Shown here in pieces: positions 46,659-55,110 of a stretch of DNA of 64,000 bases (positions are counted from its first letter, which is position 1; each line of letters starts with the position of its first letter). Position numbers and translations under genes: made by a program. The stretch is taken from positions 140,290-204,289 of the forward strand of contig LNDW01000022.1 of assembly GCA_001464815.1 (NCBI GenBank), written 5' to 3'. The notes under the pieces were generated by a model. It was given only the letters and a program-made list of their open reading frames with translations, was not told the DNA's origin and did no database searches. The DNA is from Betaproteobacteria bacterium Ga0077527. GTDB taxonomy: Bacteria > Pseudomonadota > Gammaproteobacteria > Burkholderiales > SG8-41.

Positions 46659-46678
46659 GGGATACAAGGAACAACCCC

Positions 46679-47146
<468 letters not shown>

Positions 47147-47174
47147 GCCTGTCCCGATAAAACAATGACCTTCC

Positions 47175-47210
47175 CCCTCTCCCCGCGTGCGGGGAGAGGG
47201 TTGGGGTGAG
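47175..47210 (+). repeat. CCCTCTCCCC palindromic intergenic repeat
   Basis: A perfect 12-bp inverted repeat (CCCTCTCCCCGC / GCGGGGAGAGGG) with a 2-nt GT loop, followed by TTGGGGTGAGGGG. Similar palindromes with the same tail are common extragenic repeats in many proteobacterial genomes. It separates the hydroxylase operon from the CoA-transferase gene and could attenuate transcription. Confidence 0.8.
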
Positions 47211-47288
47211 GGGTTTGTCAAAAAGCGCAATCTACTTGCTGCTTCCCCTTCGCGTTATCCTTCAATCTCCTATGAAGGACACCGCACC

Positions 47289-48512
47289 ATGACCGCCATA
47301 TCCACTTCCACATCCGGCCCGCTCGCCGGCGTGCGCGTCATTGAACTCGGCCAGCTGATTGCCGGACCCTTCTGCGGCAAGACACTTGCAGATTTTGGCG
47401 CCGAGGTCATCAAGATCGAGCCGCCGGGCAAGGGGGATCCGCTGCGCAAGTGGCGGTTGCTGAAAGACGGCAATTCAGTCTGGTGGGAGGTGCAGTCGCG
47501 CAACAAGCAGTCGGTCACGCTGGACCTTACGCAGCGTGAAGGCCAGGACGTGCTGCGCCTGCTGGTGAAAGAGGCCGATGTCCTGATCGAGAACTTCCGC
47601 CCCGGCAAGATGGAGGAGTGGGGTCTCGGTTATGAGGACCTGAAAAAACTCAATCCGCGGCTGGTGATGGCGCGTATCTCGGGTTACGGCCAGGACGGTC
47701 CGTACCGCGACCGTCCCGGCTTCGGCATCATCGCCGAGTCGATGGGTGGTCTGCGTTACCTGACCGCCGAGCCAGGGCGTGTGCCGGTGCGTGTCGGCGT
47801 CTCCATCGGTGACACGCTGGCAGCACTGCATGGCGTGATCGGCATCCTGATGGCGTTGTATCACAGGGATAGAAATCACCGTGATGCCCGTGGCGGGGTC
47901 GGCCAGGTCATCGACATCGCGCTCTACGAGAGCGTGTTCAACTGCATGGAAAGCCTGCTGCCCGAATACAGCGCCTTCAATGTGGTGCGTGAAGCCGCGG
48001 GCAGTGCGCTGCCGGGCATCGTGCCGTCGAATGCCTATCCCTGCAAGGACGGCTGGATACTGATCGGCGGCAATGGCGACGGCATTTTCAAACGTCTGAT
48101 GAAGGCCATCGGCCGTGAGGATTACGCGGCATCACCGGACATGGCGGGCAACGACGGCCGAGTGAAAAGGGTGGCTGATATCGACGGCGCCATCACCGCC
48201 TGGACACAATCGCAGGACAAGGTCGTGGCGCTGAAAATTCTGGCGGATCACGATGTACCCTCGGGTGCGATTTACTCGGTGGCCGACATTGCCGCCGATG
48301 CGCAATACCGCGCGCGAGAGATGATCCTCAACATCACCACCCGCGACGGTTATGCGGTCGACGTGCCGGGCATCGTGCCCAAGCTGTCGGTGACACCCGG
48401 CGGCATCCGCTGCACCGCGCCGCGGCTGGGCGAAGACACCGTGTCGGTGTTGCAGCGCGCAGGGTTGAAAGCGGAGACGCTGGCGGATCTGCGTGCCAAG
48501 GGTGTGATATAA
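47289..48512 (+). CDS. CaiB/BaiF family (class III) CoA-transferase
   Basis: A 407-residue class III CoA-transferase. LAGVRVIELGQLIAGPFCGK and KIEPPGKGDPLR are the usual N-terminal blocks. The catalytic Asp is expected in RVGVSIGDTLAALHG. The family moves CoA between organic acids. It follows the hydroxylase operon (142-nt gap) and is itself followed by a VOC gene, suggesting a shared catabolic route. The substrate is unknown. Confidence 0.92.
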   Translation: MTAISTSTSGPLAGVRVIELGQLIAGPFCGKTLADFGAEVIKIEPPGKGDPLRKWRLLKDGNSVWWEVQSRNKQSVTLDLTQREGQDVLRLLVKEADVLIENFRPGKMEEWGLGYEDLKKLNPRLVMARISGYGQDGPYRDRPGFGIIAESMGGLRYLTAEPGRVPVRVGVSIGDTLAALHGVIGILMALYHRDRNHRDARGGVGQVIDIALYESVFNCMESLLPEYSAFNVVREAAGSALPGIVPSNAYPCKDGWILIGGNGDGIFKRLMKAIGREDYAASPDMAGNDGRVKRVADIDGAITAWTQSQDKVVALKILADHDVPSGAIYSVADIAADAQYRAREMILNITTRDGYAVDVPGIVPKLSVTPGGIRCTAPRLGEDTVSVLQRAGLKAETLADLRAKGVI

Positions 48513-48550
48513 ATTATTCAATAAAAACAAATACTTATGGAGATTCTGCA

Positions 48551-48928
48551 ATGATTGACCGTCTTGACCACTTTGTCCTGACCACGGCCCAGCCCGATGC
48601 CGTGATCCGTTTTTATACCGGGGTGCTGGGCATGACTGCAGAAACCTTCGGCAACGGCCGGCTCGCGCTGAAATTCGGCCGCCAGAAAATCAACATCCAT
48701 GTCAAAGGCCGCGAATACGAACCCAAGGCCGATGCGCCGGGTGTGGGCACGCTGGACTTTTGTTTCATCGCCGCGGTACCGCTGGCGCAGGTGATGGCCA
48801 GACTGGAGCAGCATGGTGTCAAGATCATCGAAGGTCCCTGCGACAAGACCGGCGCGACGGGACCGATCCGCTCGGTCTACTTCCGCGACCCTGATCTCAA
48901 CCTGGTCGAGGTCTCGGAATATCTGTGA
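48551..48928 (+). CDS. VOC superfamily (glyoxalase/dioxygenase-like) protein
   Basis: A 125-residue vicinal oxygen chelate protein. It has one paired beta-alpha-beta module: RLDHFVLTTAQPDAVIRFYTGVLGM and IRSVYFRDPDLNLVEVSEYL. Likely metal ligands are the first His and the C-terminal Glu; the middle His position reads LDFCF, so the site may be incomplete. It is 38 nt after the CoA-transferase. Specific reaction unknown. Confidence 0.85.
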   Translation: MIDRLDHFVLTTAQPDAVIRFYTGVLGMTAETFGNGRLALKFGRQKINIHVKGREYEPKADAPGVGTLDFCFIAAVPLAQVMARLEQHGVKIIEGPCDKTGATGPIRSVYFRDPDLNLVEVSEYL

Positions 48929-48948
48929 GGGGCTGATGCCCGGCGGCT

Positions 48949-49272
48949 TCAGTGCAGGTCGGGCGGCAGCAGTTGCAGCGCGTTTTCGCGGAACCGTGTC
49001 CGGTAATCCTTGCGTTCGAGCAGTTTGTTCCGGGCGGCCGCGGGCAAGTCGGTGATGCGGATCACATTGCGGCTGACCAACACTTCAATGAGGTCTTCGA
49101 GCACCCGCACCAGTCCGGCGTCGAGGTTGTCGAAAGCGGCAACTGCAGAATGGCTGCCCTGCATGAATGCCTGCACTTCCGGATGGTCGCCGGGCAGGGC
49201 CTCGCCGCCGGCAAGCGGCTCGCGATGCAGGCTGACGATGGCGCCAGCTTCATTGCGCAGGACAAAAGGCAT
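48949..49272 (-). CDS. Small conserved protein, tandem paralogue A
   Basis: A 107-residue soluble protein. It shares SLHR, DHPEV.AF, LVRVLEDL, RNVIR.TDLP and KLLERK with the next gene, so the two are tandem duplicates. Similar proteins in related bacteria carry the unhelpful label tryptophan synthase beta-like protein; no PLP-enzyme motif is visible here. Function unknown. It converges with the VOC gene. Confidence 0.78.
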   Translation of the reverse strand: MPFVLRNEAGAIVSLHREPLAGGEALPGDHPEVQAFMQGSHSAVAAFDNLDAGLVRVLEDLIEVLVSRNVIRITDLPAAARNKLLERKDYRTRFRENALQLLPPDLH

Positions 49273-49305
49273 GGTGGTGGTGCCAGGCTGCGGCGCCGGG
49301 TGCAG

Positions 49306-49647
49306 TCAGAAGCTGGCCAGACCGGCCGGATGGTCCTCGGGTACCAGCCGCAGCGCATCCCGGCAGGAACGGTCGCGGAAACGCTTGCGTTCGAGCAGCT
49401 TCTGCTGCGCGTCCTCCGGCAGATCGGTCAGCCGGATCACGTTGCGTTCGATCAGCGTGTCGACCAGATCCTCGAGCACCCGTACCAGGCGGGCATCCAT
49501 GCTGCTGAACTGGTATTTCTCCGAGCTTTCGACACCGAGAAAGGCGAGCACTTCAGGGTGGTCGGAGAGCATCGGCTCGCTGCCGTGGATTTGGTCACGG
49601 TGCAGGCTGTCGATGTGACCTTCGGTATTTCGTCTGGCGAACAGCAT
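49306..49647 (-). CDS. Small conserved protein, tandem paralogue B
   Basis: A 113-residue paralogue of the following gene: the C-terminal half, ARLVRVLEDLVDTLIERNVIR, is nearly the same, while the N-terminal half has diverged. Both are probably all-helical in the C-terminal half. The pair lies 33 nt apart in the same orientation as the upstream zinc ribbon and hydrolase, possibly one operon. Function unknown. Confidence 0.78.
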   Translation of the reverse strand: MLFARRNTEGHIDSLHRDQIHGSEPMLSDHPEVLAFLGVESSEKYQFSSMDARLVRVLEDLVDTLIERNVIRLTDLPEDAQQKLLERKRFRDRSCRDALRLVPEDHPAGLASF

Positions 49648-49679
49648 GGGGCGTCCCGGTTAAATCCGTTGATGCCCTG

Positions 49680-49841
49680 TTAACGGCGGTCAACCGGCGC
49701 GGCTTGAGGCACCGCGGCTTGACCAATGCGCGGCTCCCTCGGCAGCTTCGCCCCGCAACGCACGCAAAACCGTTCCCGGCTGCCGACCGGCTGGTTGCAC
49801 TGGTGGCAGCGCCGCAGTTCGCAGACCGCGTACACCCTCAC
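49680..49841 (-). CDS. Zinc-ribbon micro-protein (53 residues)
   Basis: A short frame starting GTG at 49841, overlapping the stop of the upstream hydrolase gene (GTGA). It encodes 53 residues with CHQC and, 10 residues on, CVRC (Cys12-x2-Cys15, Cys26-x2-Cys29), within RRCHQCNQPVGSRERFCVRCG, a zinc-ribbon pattern. The tail is Pro/Ala/Arg-rich. No separate SD is needed if coupled to the hydrolase. It is too short for most gene finders. Confidence 0.68.
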   Translation of the reverse strand: MRVYAVCELRRCHQCNQPVGSRERFCVRCGAKLPREPRIGQAAVPQAAPVDRR

Positions 49842-51007
49842 GGCTTCAGCTTGTCCTCAAACCAGTTCCACATCTCCGCCACACCCAGTGTCAGGTAATC
49901 GCGCTGGCAGTGCTGGGCACCGCCTTCTTCGGCGGTGAACACGCGCAGCGTCTTGTCCGGCGAGCCCGAGGCGTCGTACAGCGCCTGGGCATCGGCCAGC
50001 GGCACCTGTTCGTCGTCGGCGCCGTGTACGATCAGGAAGGGGCATTTCATTTTTTGCACCACGCCGTCGAGTTTGAACGGCTCGAGTTTTTTTAGTGCTT
50101 CGTCCAGTGTGTCGACGCCCAGAATCCAGGTGATGTGGTGGCCGGGCACCGACAGTGAAGTCTTGAACTGCGCGTCGATGCGTTTTTTCCAGGTGGCGTG
50201 GTAATCCCAGATCGCGCCCCAGGCGATGCAGGCGGCAAAGCGGTGATCCATCGACGCCATGCGCGGCGAGTAATAACCGCCGAGGCTGATCGCGACCACG
50301 CCGATTTTTTTGGCATCGACATCATCGCGTTTTTCCAGCCAGTCGATGCAGGCCGAGCCGGCGATTTCGTAATCATGACGCAGGTACTGGCCGCGGAAAC
50401 GGATCGCTTCGCCGGTGCCCGGGCCGTCCATCACCAGCACCGAGATGCCGCGCTTGATCAGGTCGGGCACGCCGCGCACGTACTGGATTTCCTTGGTCAC
50501 GTCGAGACCGTCGAAATAAACCACGCAGGGTGTTTTTTTCGATCTGGCGTTTTGCGCATGCACAAAATAACCGGGGAGCGGTCCGGCGGCGGTCGGGATC
50601 TCGACGATCTCGATTTTTACATCGGTCAGAGCAACATGGCGGTGGAAGCAGTCAACCCCCTTTTTGTAGGCGGCGAGCGCGATGTCGTCTTTCGGCGTGC
50701 GGAAGCGTTCGGCCATCTGGTAGTAGTTGCAGGCGCGCAGATAGGCGCTCGCGGCGGATACCGGGTGTTTCGAGGCTTCAAAACGTTCGGCATGGGCGCG
50801 CACCTTGTCGGCTACCGATACACAGGCATGGAACCAGGCCTCATCGTCGTCCGGGGCCTTGTCCTTCAACTGCACGCCGATTTTATAGAGCTCGCTGATT
50901 TCCGATCCGCCGTAGGGTGCTGAGCTGAGGATATTGATGAACGCAGACGACCAGCGATAGTTGCCGGGGAAGTACATGAAATAGGCGGGGTCTTTCTTGG
51001 CGGTCAT
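49838..51007 (-). CDS. Alpha/beta hydrolase, FrsA / pseudooxynicotine hydrolase-like
   Basis: A 389-residue alpha/beta hydrolase with an N-terminal helical cap (about residues 1-125). The nucleophile is Ser241 in VVAISLGGYYS, the acid is in HGADDEQVPL, and the base His is in GGAQHCQRD. Architecture and DGPGTGEA resemble the DUF1100 FrsA group, which includes 2,6-dihydroxypseudooxynicotine hydrolase. The substrate is unknown. The start at 51007 opens MTAKKDPAYF, with GGACCAC upstream. Confidence 0.85.
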   Translation of the reverse strand: MTAKKDPAYFMYFPGNYRWSSAFINILSSAPYGGSEISELYKIGVQLKDKAPDDDEAWFHACVSVADKVRAHAERFEASKHPVSAASAYLRACNYYQMAERFRTPKDDIALAAYKKGVDCFHRHVALTDVKIEIVEIPTAAGPLPGYFVHAQNARSKKTPCVVYFDGLDVTKEIQYVRGVPDLIKRGISVLVMDGPGTGEAIRFRGQYLRHDYEIAGSACIDWLEKRDDVDAKKIGVVAISLGGYYSPRMASMDHRFAACIAWGAIWDYHATWKKRIDAQFKTSLSVPGHHITWILGVDTLDEALKKLEPFKLDGVVQKMKCPFLIVHGADDEQVPLADAQALYDASGSPDKTLRVFTAEEGGAQHCQRDYLTLGVAEMWNWFEDKLKP

Positions 51008-51041
51008 GGGTGGTCCTTGGTTTTTGAAGATCAAGATCTTT

Positions 51042-51154
51042 AGCCACAGAGGGCACAGAGTTCACAGAGAAAGATCAAAAGCAAAAGCGGTCATTCGTCT
51101 CGCAAGAGGAGGACAGCACCGGTTTTCTCTGAGCCCTCTGTGTCCTCTGTGGCT
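51042..51154. repeat. CACAGAG-type imperfect inverted repeat
   Basis: Two 30-nt arms (51042-51071 and 51125-51154) are inverted copies, 25 of 30 bases matching, around a 53-nt loop. Each arm is itself a 9-nt-period tandem of CACAGAG. It fills the gap between two minus-strand genes (the Bug receptor and the hydrolase). I recall similar CACAGAG-rich repeats between genes of other environmental bacteria but cannot check. Confidence 0.8.
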
Positions 51155-51165
51155 GCTTTTGAAGT

Positions 51166-52125
51166 TTATTGCTTTGGAATATTTGCCGCGCGCGCGACCT
51201 TGGCCCATTTCTCGGTTTCGGCGCGCAGGAAATCGGCATAAGCGCTGGTTGTGATGCCGCTGGCTTCGTGGCCCTGGCTGGCATAGAGCGCCTTGCCGTC
51301 GGGCGCGGCGAGCTGCTTCGCGACAATTTCGGCAATGCGGTTGATGATTGCCGGCGGCGTACCCGCAGGCGCGAGCAGGCCGTTCCAGTTGTAGCTTTCA
51401 AAATCCTTGATGCCCTGCTCGGCGATGGTCGGCACCTCGGGCAGCAATGGTGAGCGCTCGCGCGAGGTGGCCCCGAGGCAGCGCACCTTGCCGGCCTTTA
51501 CCAGCGGCGCCGAAATCGCGAACTGATTGATTGCCAGCTCGATGTGGCCTGCGATCAGGTCGACGGTGTACTGCGCCGCGCCCTTGTACGGGATGTGATT
51601 CAGCCTGACGCCGGCCTGAAAGGCGAACAGTTCGGTGGCAAGGTGGCCGACGGTGCCGACGCCGGGCGAGCCGTAGTTGATCTGGCCGGGGCGTGCTTTC
51701 GCCAGCGCGACGAATTCCTTGACGTTTTTGGCCGGCAGGCTGGGGTGCAGGCAGATGCAGCTGGCGCTGCGTGCGATCAGCACGATGGGCGCCAGGTCGC
51801 GCAGCGTGTCGTAGGGCATCTGGTTGCGCACGCTTGGCGAGATGGTCAGCGGCCCGGGATTGCCGGCGAGCAGCGTGTAGCCGTCGGCCGGGCTTTTGAC
51901 CACGGCCTCGGTGCCGGGCACGCCACCGGCGCCGCCACGGTTCTCGACCAGGAATTGCTGGCCCAGCGCCGGTGTGAGCTGCTGTGCCGCCCAGCGCGCC
52001 TGGTTGTCGGTGGGGCCGGCCGGCGCGAAGGGCACGATGATGCGCACCGGTTTTACCGGATAATTCTGGGCATACACGGCTGAGGCAGCACAAAGGGCAA
52101 TCGCTGCGAGCGGCAGGTGCTTCAT
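51166..52125 (-). CDS. Bug/TctC family tripartite tricarboxylate transporter receptor
   Basis: A 319-residue periplasmic binding protein with a signal peptide (residues 1-19, ending VYAQ). The mature part begins with YPVKPVRIIVPFAPAGPTDNQAR and contains NRGGAGGVPGTEAV, the carboxylate-binding Bug signature. GAGGAAATCTG precedes the ATG at 52125. No TctA or TctB genes are nearby, as is usual for orphan Bug receptors of Burkholderiales. The ligand is unknown. Confidence 0.92.
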   Translation of the reverse strand: MKHLPLAAIALCAASAVYAQNYPVKPVRIIVPFAPAGPTDNQARWAAQQLTPALGQQFLVENRGGAGGVPGTEAVVKSPADGYTLLAGNPGPLTISPSVRNQMPYDTLRDLAPIVLIARSASCICLHPSLPAKNVKEFVALAKARPGQINYGSPGVGTVGHLATELFAFQAGVRLNHIPYKGAAQYTVDLIAGHIELAINQFAISAPLVKAGKVRCLGATSRERSPLLPEVPTIAEQGIKDFESYNWNGLLAPAGTPPAIINRIAEIVAKQLAAPDGKALYASQGHEASGITTSAYADFLRAETEKWAKVARAANIPKQ

Positions 52126-52434
52126 CAGATTTCCTCTAGGGCAGTTGGGCTGCAGGCCGCGGGAATCGCCGGGATTGGGCAGGGCGTTCACGCTTGGCTT
52201 GTTTATGCATCAGCATAATCCCTAAGCAAGATGTTGCCTATGCTCGCGGGCAATGGTCCACCAAGTGGCCGCCGGATCCGCCATATCGCCATATTTGCTG
52301 CCAGATGCATGTTCCGGAGGCGGGCTTGTTCAAGCAGCGGTTAAGTCTGACTCAACCCGCTGCCGGTGCACGGGCAGCGCGCCGGTTTTGTTAAAATCGC
52401 GCCCTCGCAGCGCAATTCAACCGTGGGGAATCCA
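52126..52434. other. Divergent intergenic region, Bug receptor / enoyl-CoA hydratase
   Basis: A 309-nt gap between divergent genes. A TAAAAT at 52392-52397 upstream of the hydratase resembles a -10 box, but no -35 lies at 16-18 nt. No tRNA, terminator or clear operator was found. Confidence 0.5.
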
Positions 52435-53346
52435 ATGGCAGCCAAAGCCAAAAAATCCAAGAGCCGTAAAAATAGTCGAAACTACAGCGACATCATTTTC
52501 GAGGTGAAAGACCAGGTTGCCTGGATCACCATCAATCGCGAGAAGGTGCTCAATGCCTTCCGCGAGCAGACTCTCGATGAAATGATCGACGCGCTGAAAT
52601 CGACGCGCGAAGACCCGTCGATCGTCTGCGCCGTGGTCACCGGCAAGGGCAACAAGTCCTTCTCCGCCGGCGGTGATTTCTACGCGATGAAGCGGCTGAA
52701 CTTCACCAACGCCTATATGTGGAACGACCGCATGCTGGGCCTGGCGATGACCATCCGCGGACTGCCGATCCCGGTGATCGCGATGGTCAACGGCTGGTGC
52801 ATGGGCGGGGGCCACGAGCTCGCGCTGTGGTGCGATCTGGTGATCGCCTCGGAAAACGCCGTGCTCGGCCAGACCGGTGCAAAAGTCGGCGCCTGCCCGA
52901 CCGTGGGTGCCACCCAGTACATCCCGCGCATCATCGGTGAACGCCTGGCGCGCGAAATGATTTTCTGCGCACGCCGTTTCCCGGCGAAGGAAGCTGTCGA
53001 AGTCGGCCTGATCAATAAATGTGTACCGCAAAAGGATTTGCTGAAGGAAACCCTGAAGTGGTGCGAAACCATGAAGGGTCACAGCGCGCTGACCATCCGC
53101 ATGACCAAGAAGTCGCTGAACTTCGAATCCGACAACCTTTATTCGTCCTGGCAGCAGGGCATGGAGCTGCTGGCCCATGTCTGGGGTTCGCCCGAGGCAA
53201 ACGAGGGAATGGACGCCTTCCTTGCCGGCCGCAAGCCGAATTTCCAGAAATTCCGCATGCAGGCGAAAAAGGAACTGGAGAAATACGTCGACGGTTACGA
53301 ACGCGACCTCAACGCGCCGCCTTCAATGCGGCGCAAGCGCAAGTAA
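52435..53346 (+). CDS. Enoyl-CoA hydratase/isomerase family protein (MenB-like)
   Basis: A 303-residue crotonase-fold enzyme. The oxyanion-hole segments are FSAGGDFYAMKRLN and NGWCMGGGHELALWCDLVIAS. TGAKVGACPTVGATQYIPRIIG resembles the dihydroxynaphthoyl-CoA synthase / alicyclic-CoA branch. The N-terminus has an unusual lysine/serine-rich tail (KAKKSKSRKNSR). No other menaquinone gene is nearby, so a catabolic role beside the CoA-transferase is more likely. Confidence 0.87.
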   Translation: MAAKAKKSKSRKNSRNYSDIIFEVKDQVAWITINREKVLNAFREQTLDEMIDALKSTREDPSIVCAVVTGKGNKSFSAGGDFYAMKRLNFTNAYMWNDRMLGLAMTIRGLPIPVIAMVNGWCMGGGHELALWCDLVIASENAVLGQTGAKVGACPTVGATQYIPRIIGERLAREMIFCARRFPAKEAVEVGLINKCVPQKDLLKETLKWCETMKGHSALTIRMTKKSLNFESDNLYSSWQQGMELLAHVWGSPEANEGMDAFLAGRKPNFQKFRMQAKKELEKYVDGYERDLNAPPSMRRKRK

Positions 53347-53366
53347 GCCAGACTGCAGGAGCATGC

Positions 53367-53416
53367 GCGGCGGCGGGAATCCCGTCGCCGCGCTGCCGTT
53401 TGCAGCACTGTTTTTT
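53367..53416 (+). terminator. Two-hairpin terminator after the enoyl-CoA hydratase
   Basis: A long GCGGCG/CGCCGC stem with one G-T wobble (53367-53391) is followed by a 5-bp GCTGC/GCAGC hairpin (53392-53406) and six Ts at 53411-53416. It separates this gene from the following CoA-transferase. Confidence 0.7.
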
Positions 53417-53466
53417 AATACCTGAATACCGGCTGTCTCTTAAGATTGGCTTTTAAAATTCCCGCA

Positions 53467-54672
53467 ATGTCTTCCTCCAATCCGCAAGGCGCACTCCACG
53501 GCGTCCGTGTTCTTGACCTGACCCGCATTCTTGCCGGCCCCTTGTGCACGATGATGCTCGGCGACATGGGCGCCGACGTGATCAAGGTCGAGCCGCCGGG
53601 CAGCGGTGATGACACCCGCAGCTGGGGCCCGCCCTTTGCCGAGGGCGAGTCGGCTTATTACCTCGGCGTCAACCGCAACAAGCGGTCGATCACGCTGAAC
53701 ATGGCGATGAAGTCCGGCCAGGAAGTGCTCGCCGGGCTGATAAAAAAATCCGATGTGCTGGTCGAGAACTTCAAGGTCGGTACCCTGGAGAAATGGGGCT
53801 TCGGCAACGACTGGCTGCAGGAGCATGCACCGCAGCTCGTCCGCTGCTCGATCACCGGCTACGGTTCGGTGGGCCCGAAAGCCGGTTTGCCCGGTTACGA
53901 CTTCATCCTGCAGGCCGAGTCTGGTCTGATGAGCATCACCGGCGAGCCGGACGGTACGCCGATGAAGTACGGCGTGGCCATTGTCGATGTCTGCACCGGC
54001 ATGCTCGCCTGCAACTCGGTGCTGGCTGCGCTGAATGCGCGGCACACGACCGGGCGCGGCCAGCATGTCGAGGTGTCGTTGTTCGATTCGGGGCTGGCGA
54101 TGCTCGCGAACGTGGCTTCCAATCACCTGATCTCGGGTAAAAACGCCGGCCGCTTCGGCAACGGTCACCCGAACATCGTGCCCTACACCGCCTATCCGAC
54201 CCGCGATGACATGATCGCGGTGGCGGTGGGTAATGATGGCCAGTTCTCGAAATTTGCCGCGGTGCTCGGTCATGCTGAATGGGCGACCGACCCGCGCTTC
54301 ACCAAAAATCCGGATCGTATCGGCAACCGTGATGCACTGGATGACTTGATCAAGATCGAATTGAAACGTGAAGGCGCGGAAACCTGGATCGAAAAACTGA
54401 CGGATGCAGGCATTCCCTGCGGCCGCATCAACAGTGTCGCGCAGGCACTGGCCGCGCCGCATGCGATTGCACGCGGGATGGTGACTTCGGTCGAACATCC
54501 GACCGCCGGCACCGTGAAAATGCTCGGCATTCCCTTCCGCTTCAGCGACACGCCGCCGAGCATCCGCCGCGCGCCGCCGCTGCTGGGCCAGCACACCGAG
54601 GCTGTGCTGCGCGAGGAACTGGGTTTCAGCGATGCCCGCATTGATGCACTAAGGCAAGAAAAAGTCATTTAA
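53467..54672 (+). CDS. CaiB/BaiF family (class III) CoA-transferase, second copy
   Basis: A 401-residue class III CoA-transferase. GVRVLDLTRILAGPLCTMMLGDMGADVIK and KVEPPGSGDD start the protein; the expected catalytic Asp is in VAIVDVCTGML. It is a distant paralogue of the enzyme encoded at 47289. It is 18 nt upstream of an epimerase-like VOC gene. The ATG at 53467 has no strong SD. Confidence 0.92.
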   Translation: MSSSNPQGALHGVRVLDLTRILAGPLCTMMLGDMGADVIKVEPPGSGDDTRSWGPPFAEGESAYYLGVNRNKRSITLNMAMKSGQEVLAGLIKKSDVLVENFKVGTLEKWGFGNDWLQEHAPQLVRCSITGYGSVGPKAGLPGYDFILQAESGLMSITGEPDGTPMKYGVAIVDVCTGMLACNSVLAALNARHTTGRGQHVEVSLFDSGLAMLANVASNHLISGKNAGRFGNGHPNIVPYTAYPTRDDMIAVAVGNDGQFSKFAAVLGHAEWATDPRFTKNPDRIGNRDALDDLIKIELKREGAETWIEKLTDAGIPCGRINSVAQALAAPHAIARGMVTSVEHPTAGTVKMLGIPFRFSDTPPSIRRAPPLLGQHTEAVLREELGFSDARIDALRQEKVI

Positions 54673-54690
54673 AAACAATAGGTTATAATA

Positions 54691-55110
54691 ATGATCACCG
54701 GCCTGAGCCATGTTTCGATCGTAGTCCCCGATCTGGCGGCTGCCTTGCGCAAGCTGGAGGCGACGTACGGGCTGACCGCCGGCGTGATCAAGGTCAATGA
54801 AGAGCAGGGTGTACGCATGACCTATCTCGATCTCGGCAATGCGAAGATCGAACTGATGGAGCCCTCGCGCCCGGATTCGCCGGTGGCGAAATTCCTCGAG
54901 CGCAATCCCAGGGGTGGCATCCACCACTTCTGCCTCGGTGTCGACGATGTCGGGCAGACCACGCAGGAACTCGCTGCCGCCGGTGTGCAGGTGCTCGGCG
55001 CCGGCAAGGTGCAGCTCAACGTACACGGCGAACGTATTGCTTTTGTGCACCCGAAGGATTTTCTGGGGGCGCTGGTCGAACTTGAGGAAACGGGAACGGA
55101 TCATGGCTGA
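54691..55110 (+). CDS. Methylmalonyl-CoA epimerase-like VOC protein
   Basis: A 139-residue VOC protein with two paired modules. Probable metal ligands are His in GLSHVSIVVPD, Glu in KIELMEPSRP, His in GGIHHFCLGVDD and the C-terminal Glu in ALVELEE, as in methylmalonyl-CoA epimerase. No mutase gene is nearby, so another acyl-CoA may be the substrate. Its end overlaps the next gene by 8 nt. Confidence 0.87.
   Translation: MITGLSHVSIVVPDLAAALRKLEATYGLTAGVIKVNEEQGVRMTYLDLGNAKIELMEPSRPDSPVAKFLERNPRGGIHHFCLGVDDVGQTTQELAAAGVQVLGAGKVQLNVHGERIAFVHPKDFLGALVELEETGTDHG

Noticed and set aside
51042..51154. Possible CRISPR array
   Set aside because: The repeated CACAGAG units are 9 nt apart with no spacers, and the two arms are inverted, not direct. 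No cas genes are nearby.
52435..53346. Assignment as menaquinone MenB or as ring-opening BamA/Oah hydratase
   Set aside because: No other men or benzoyl-CoA genes are near. The protein is shorter than BamA-type hydrolases. A family-level call is safer.
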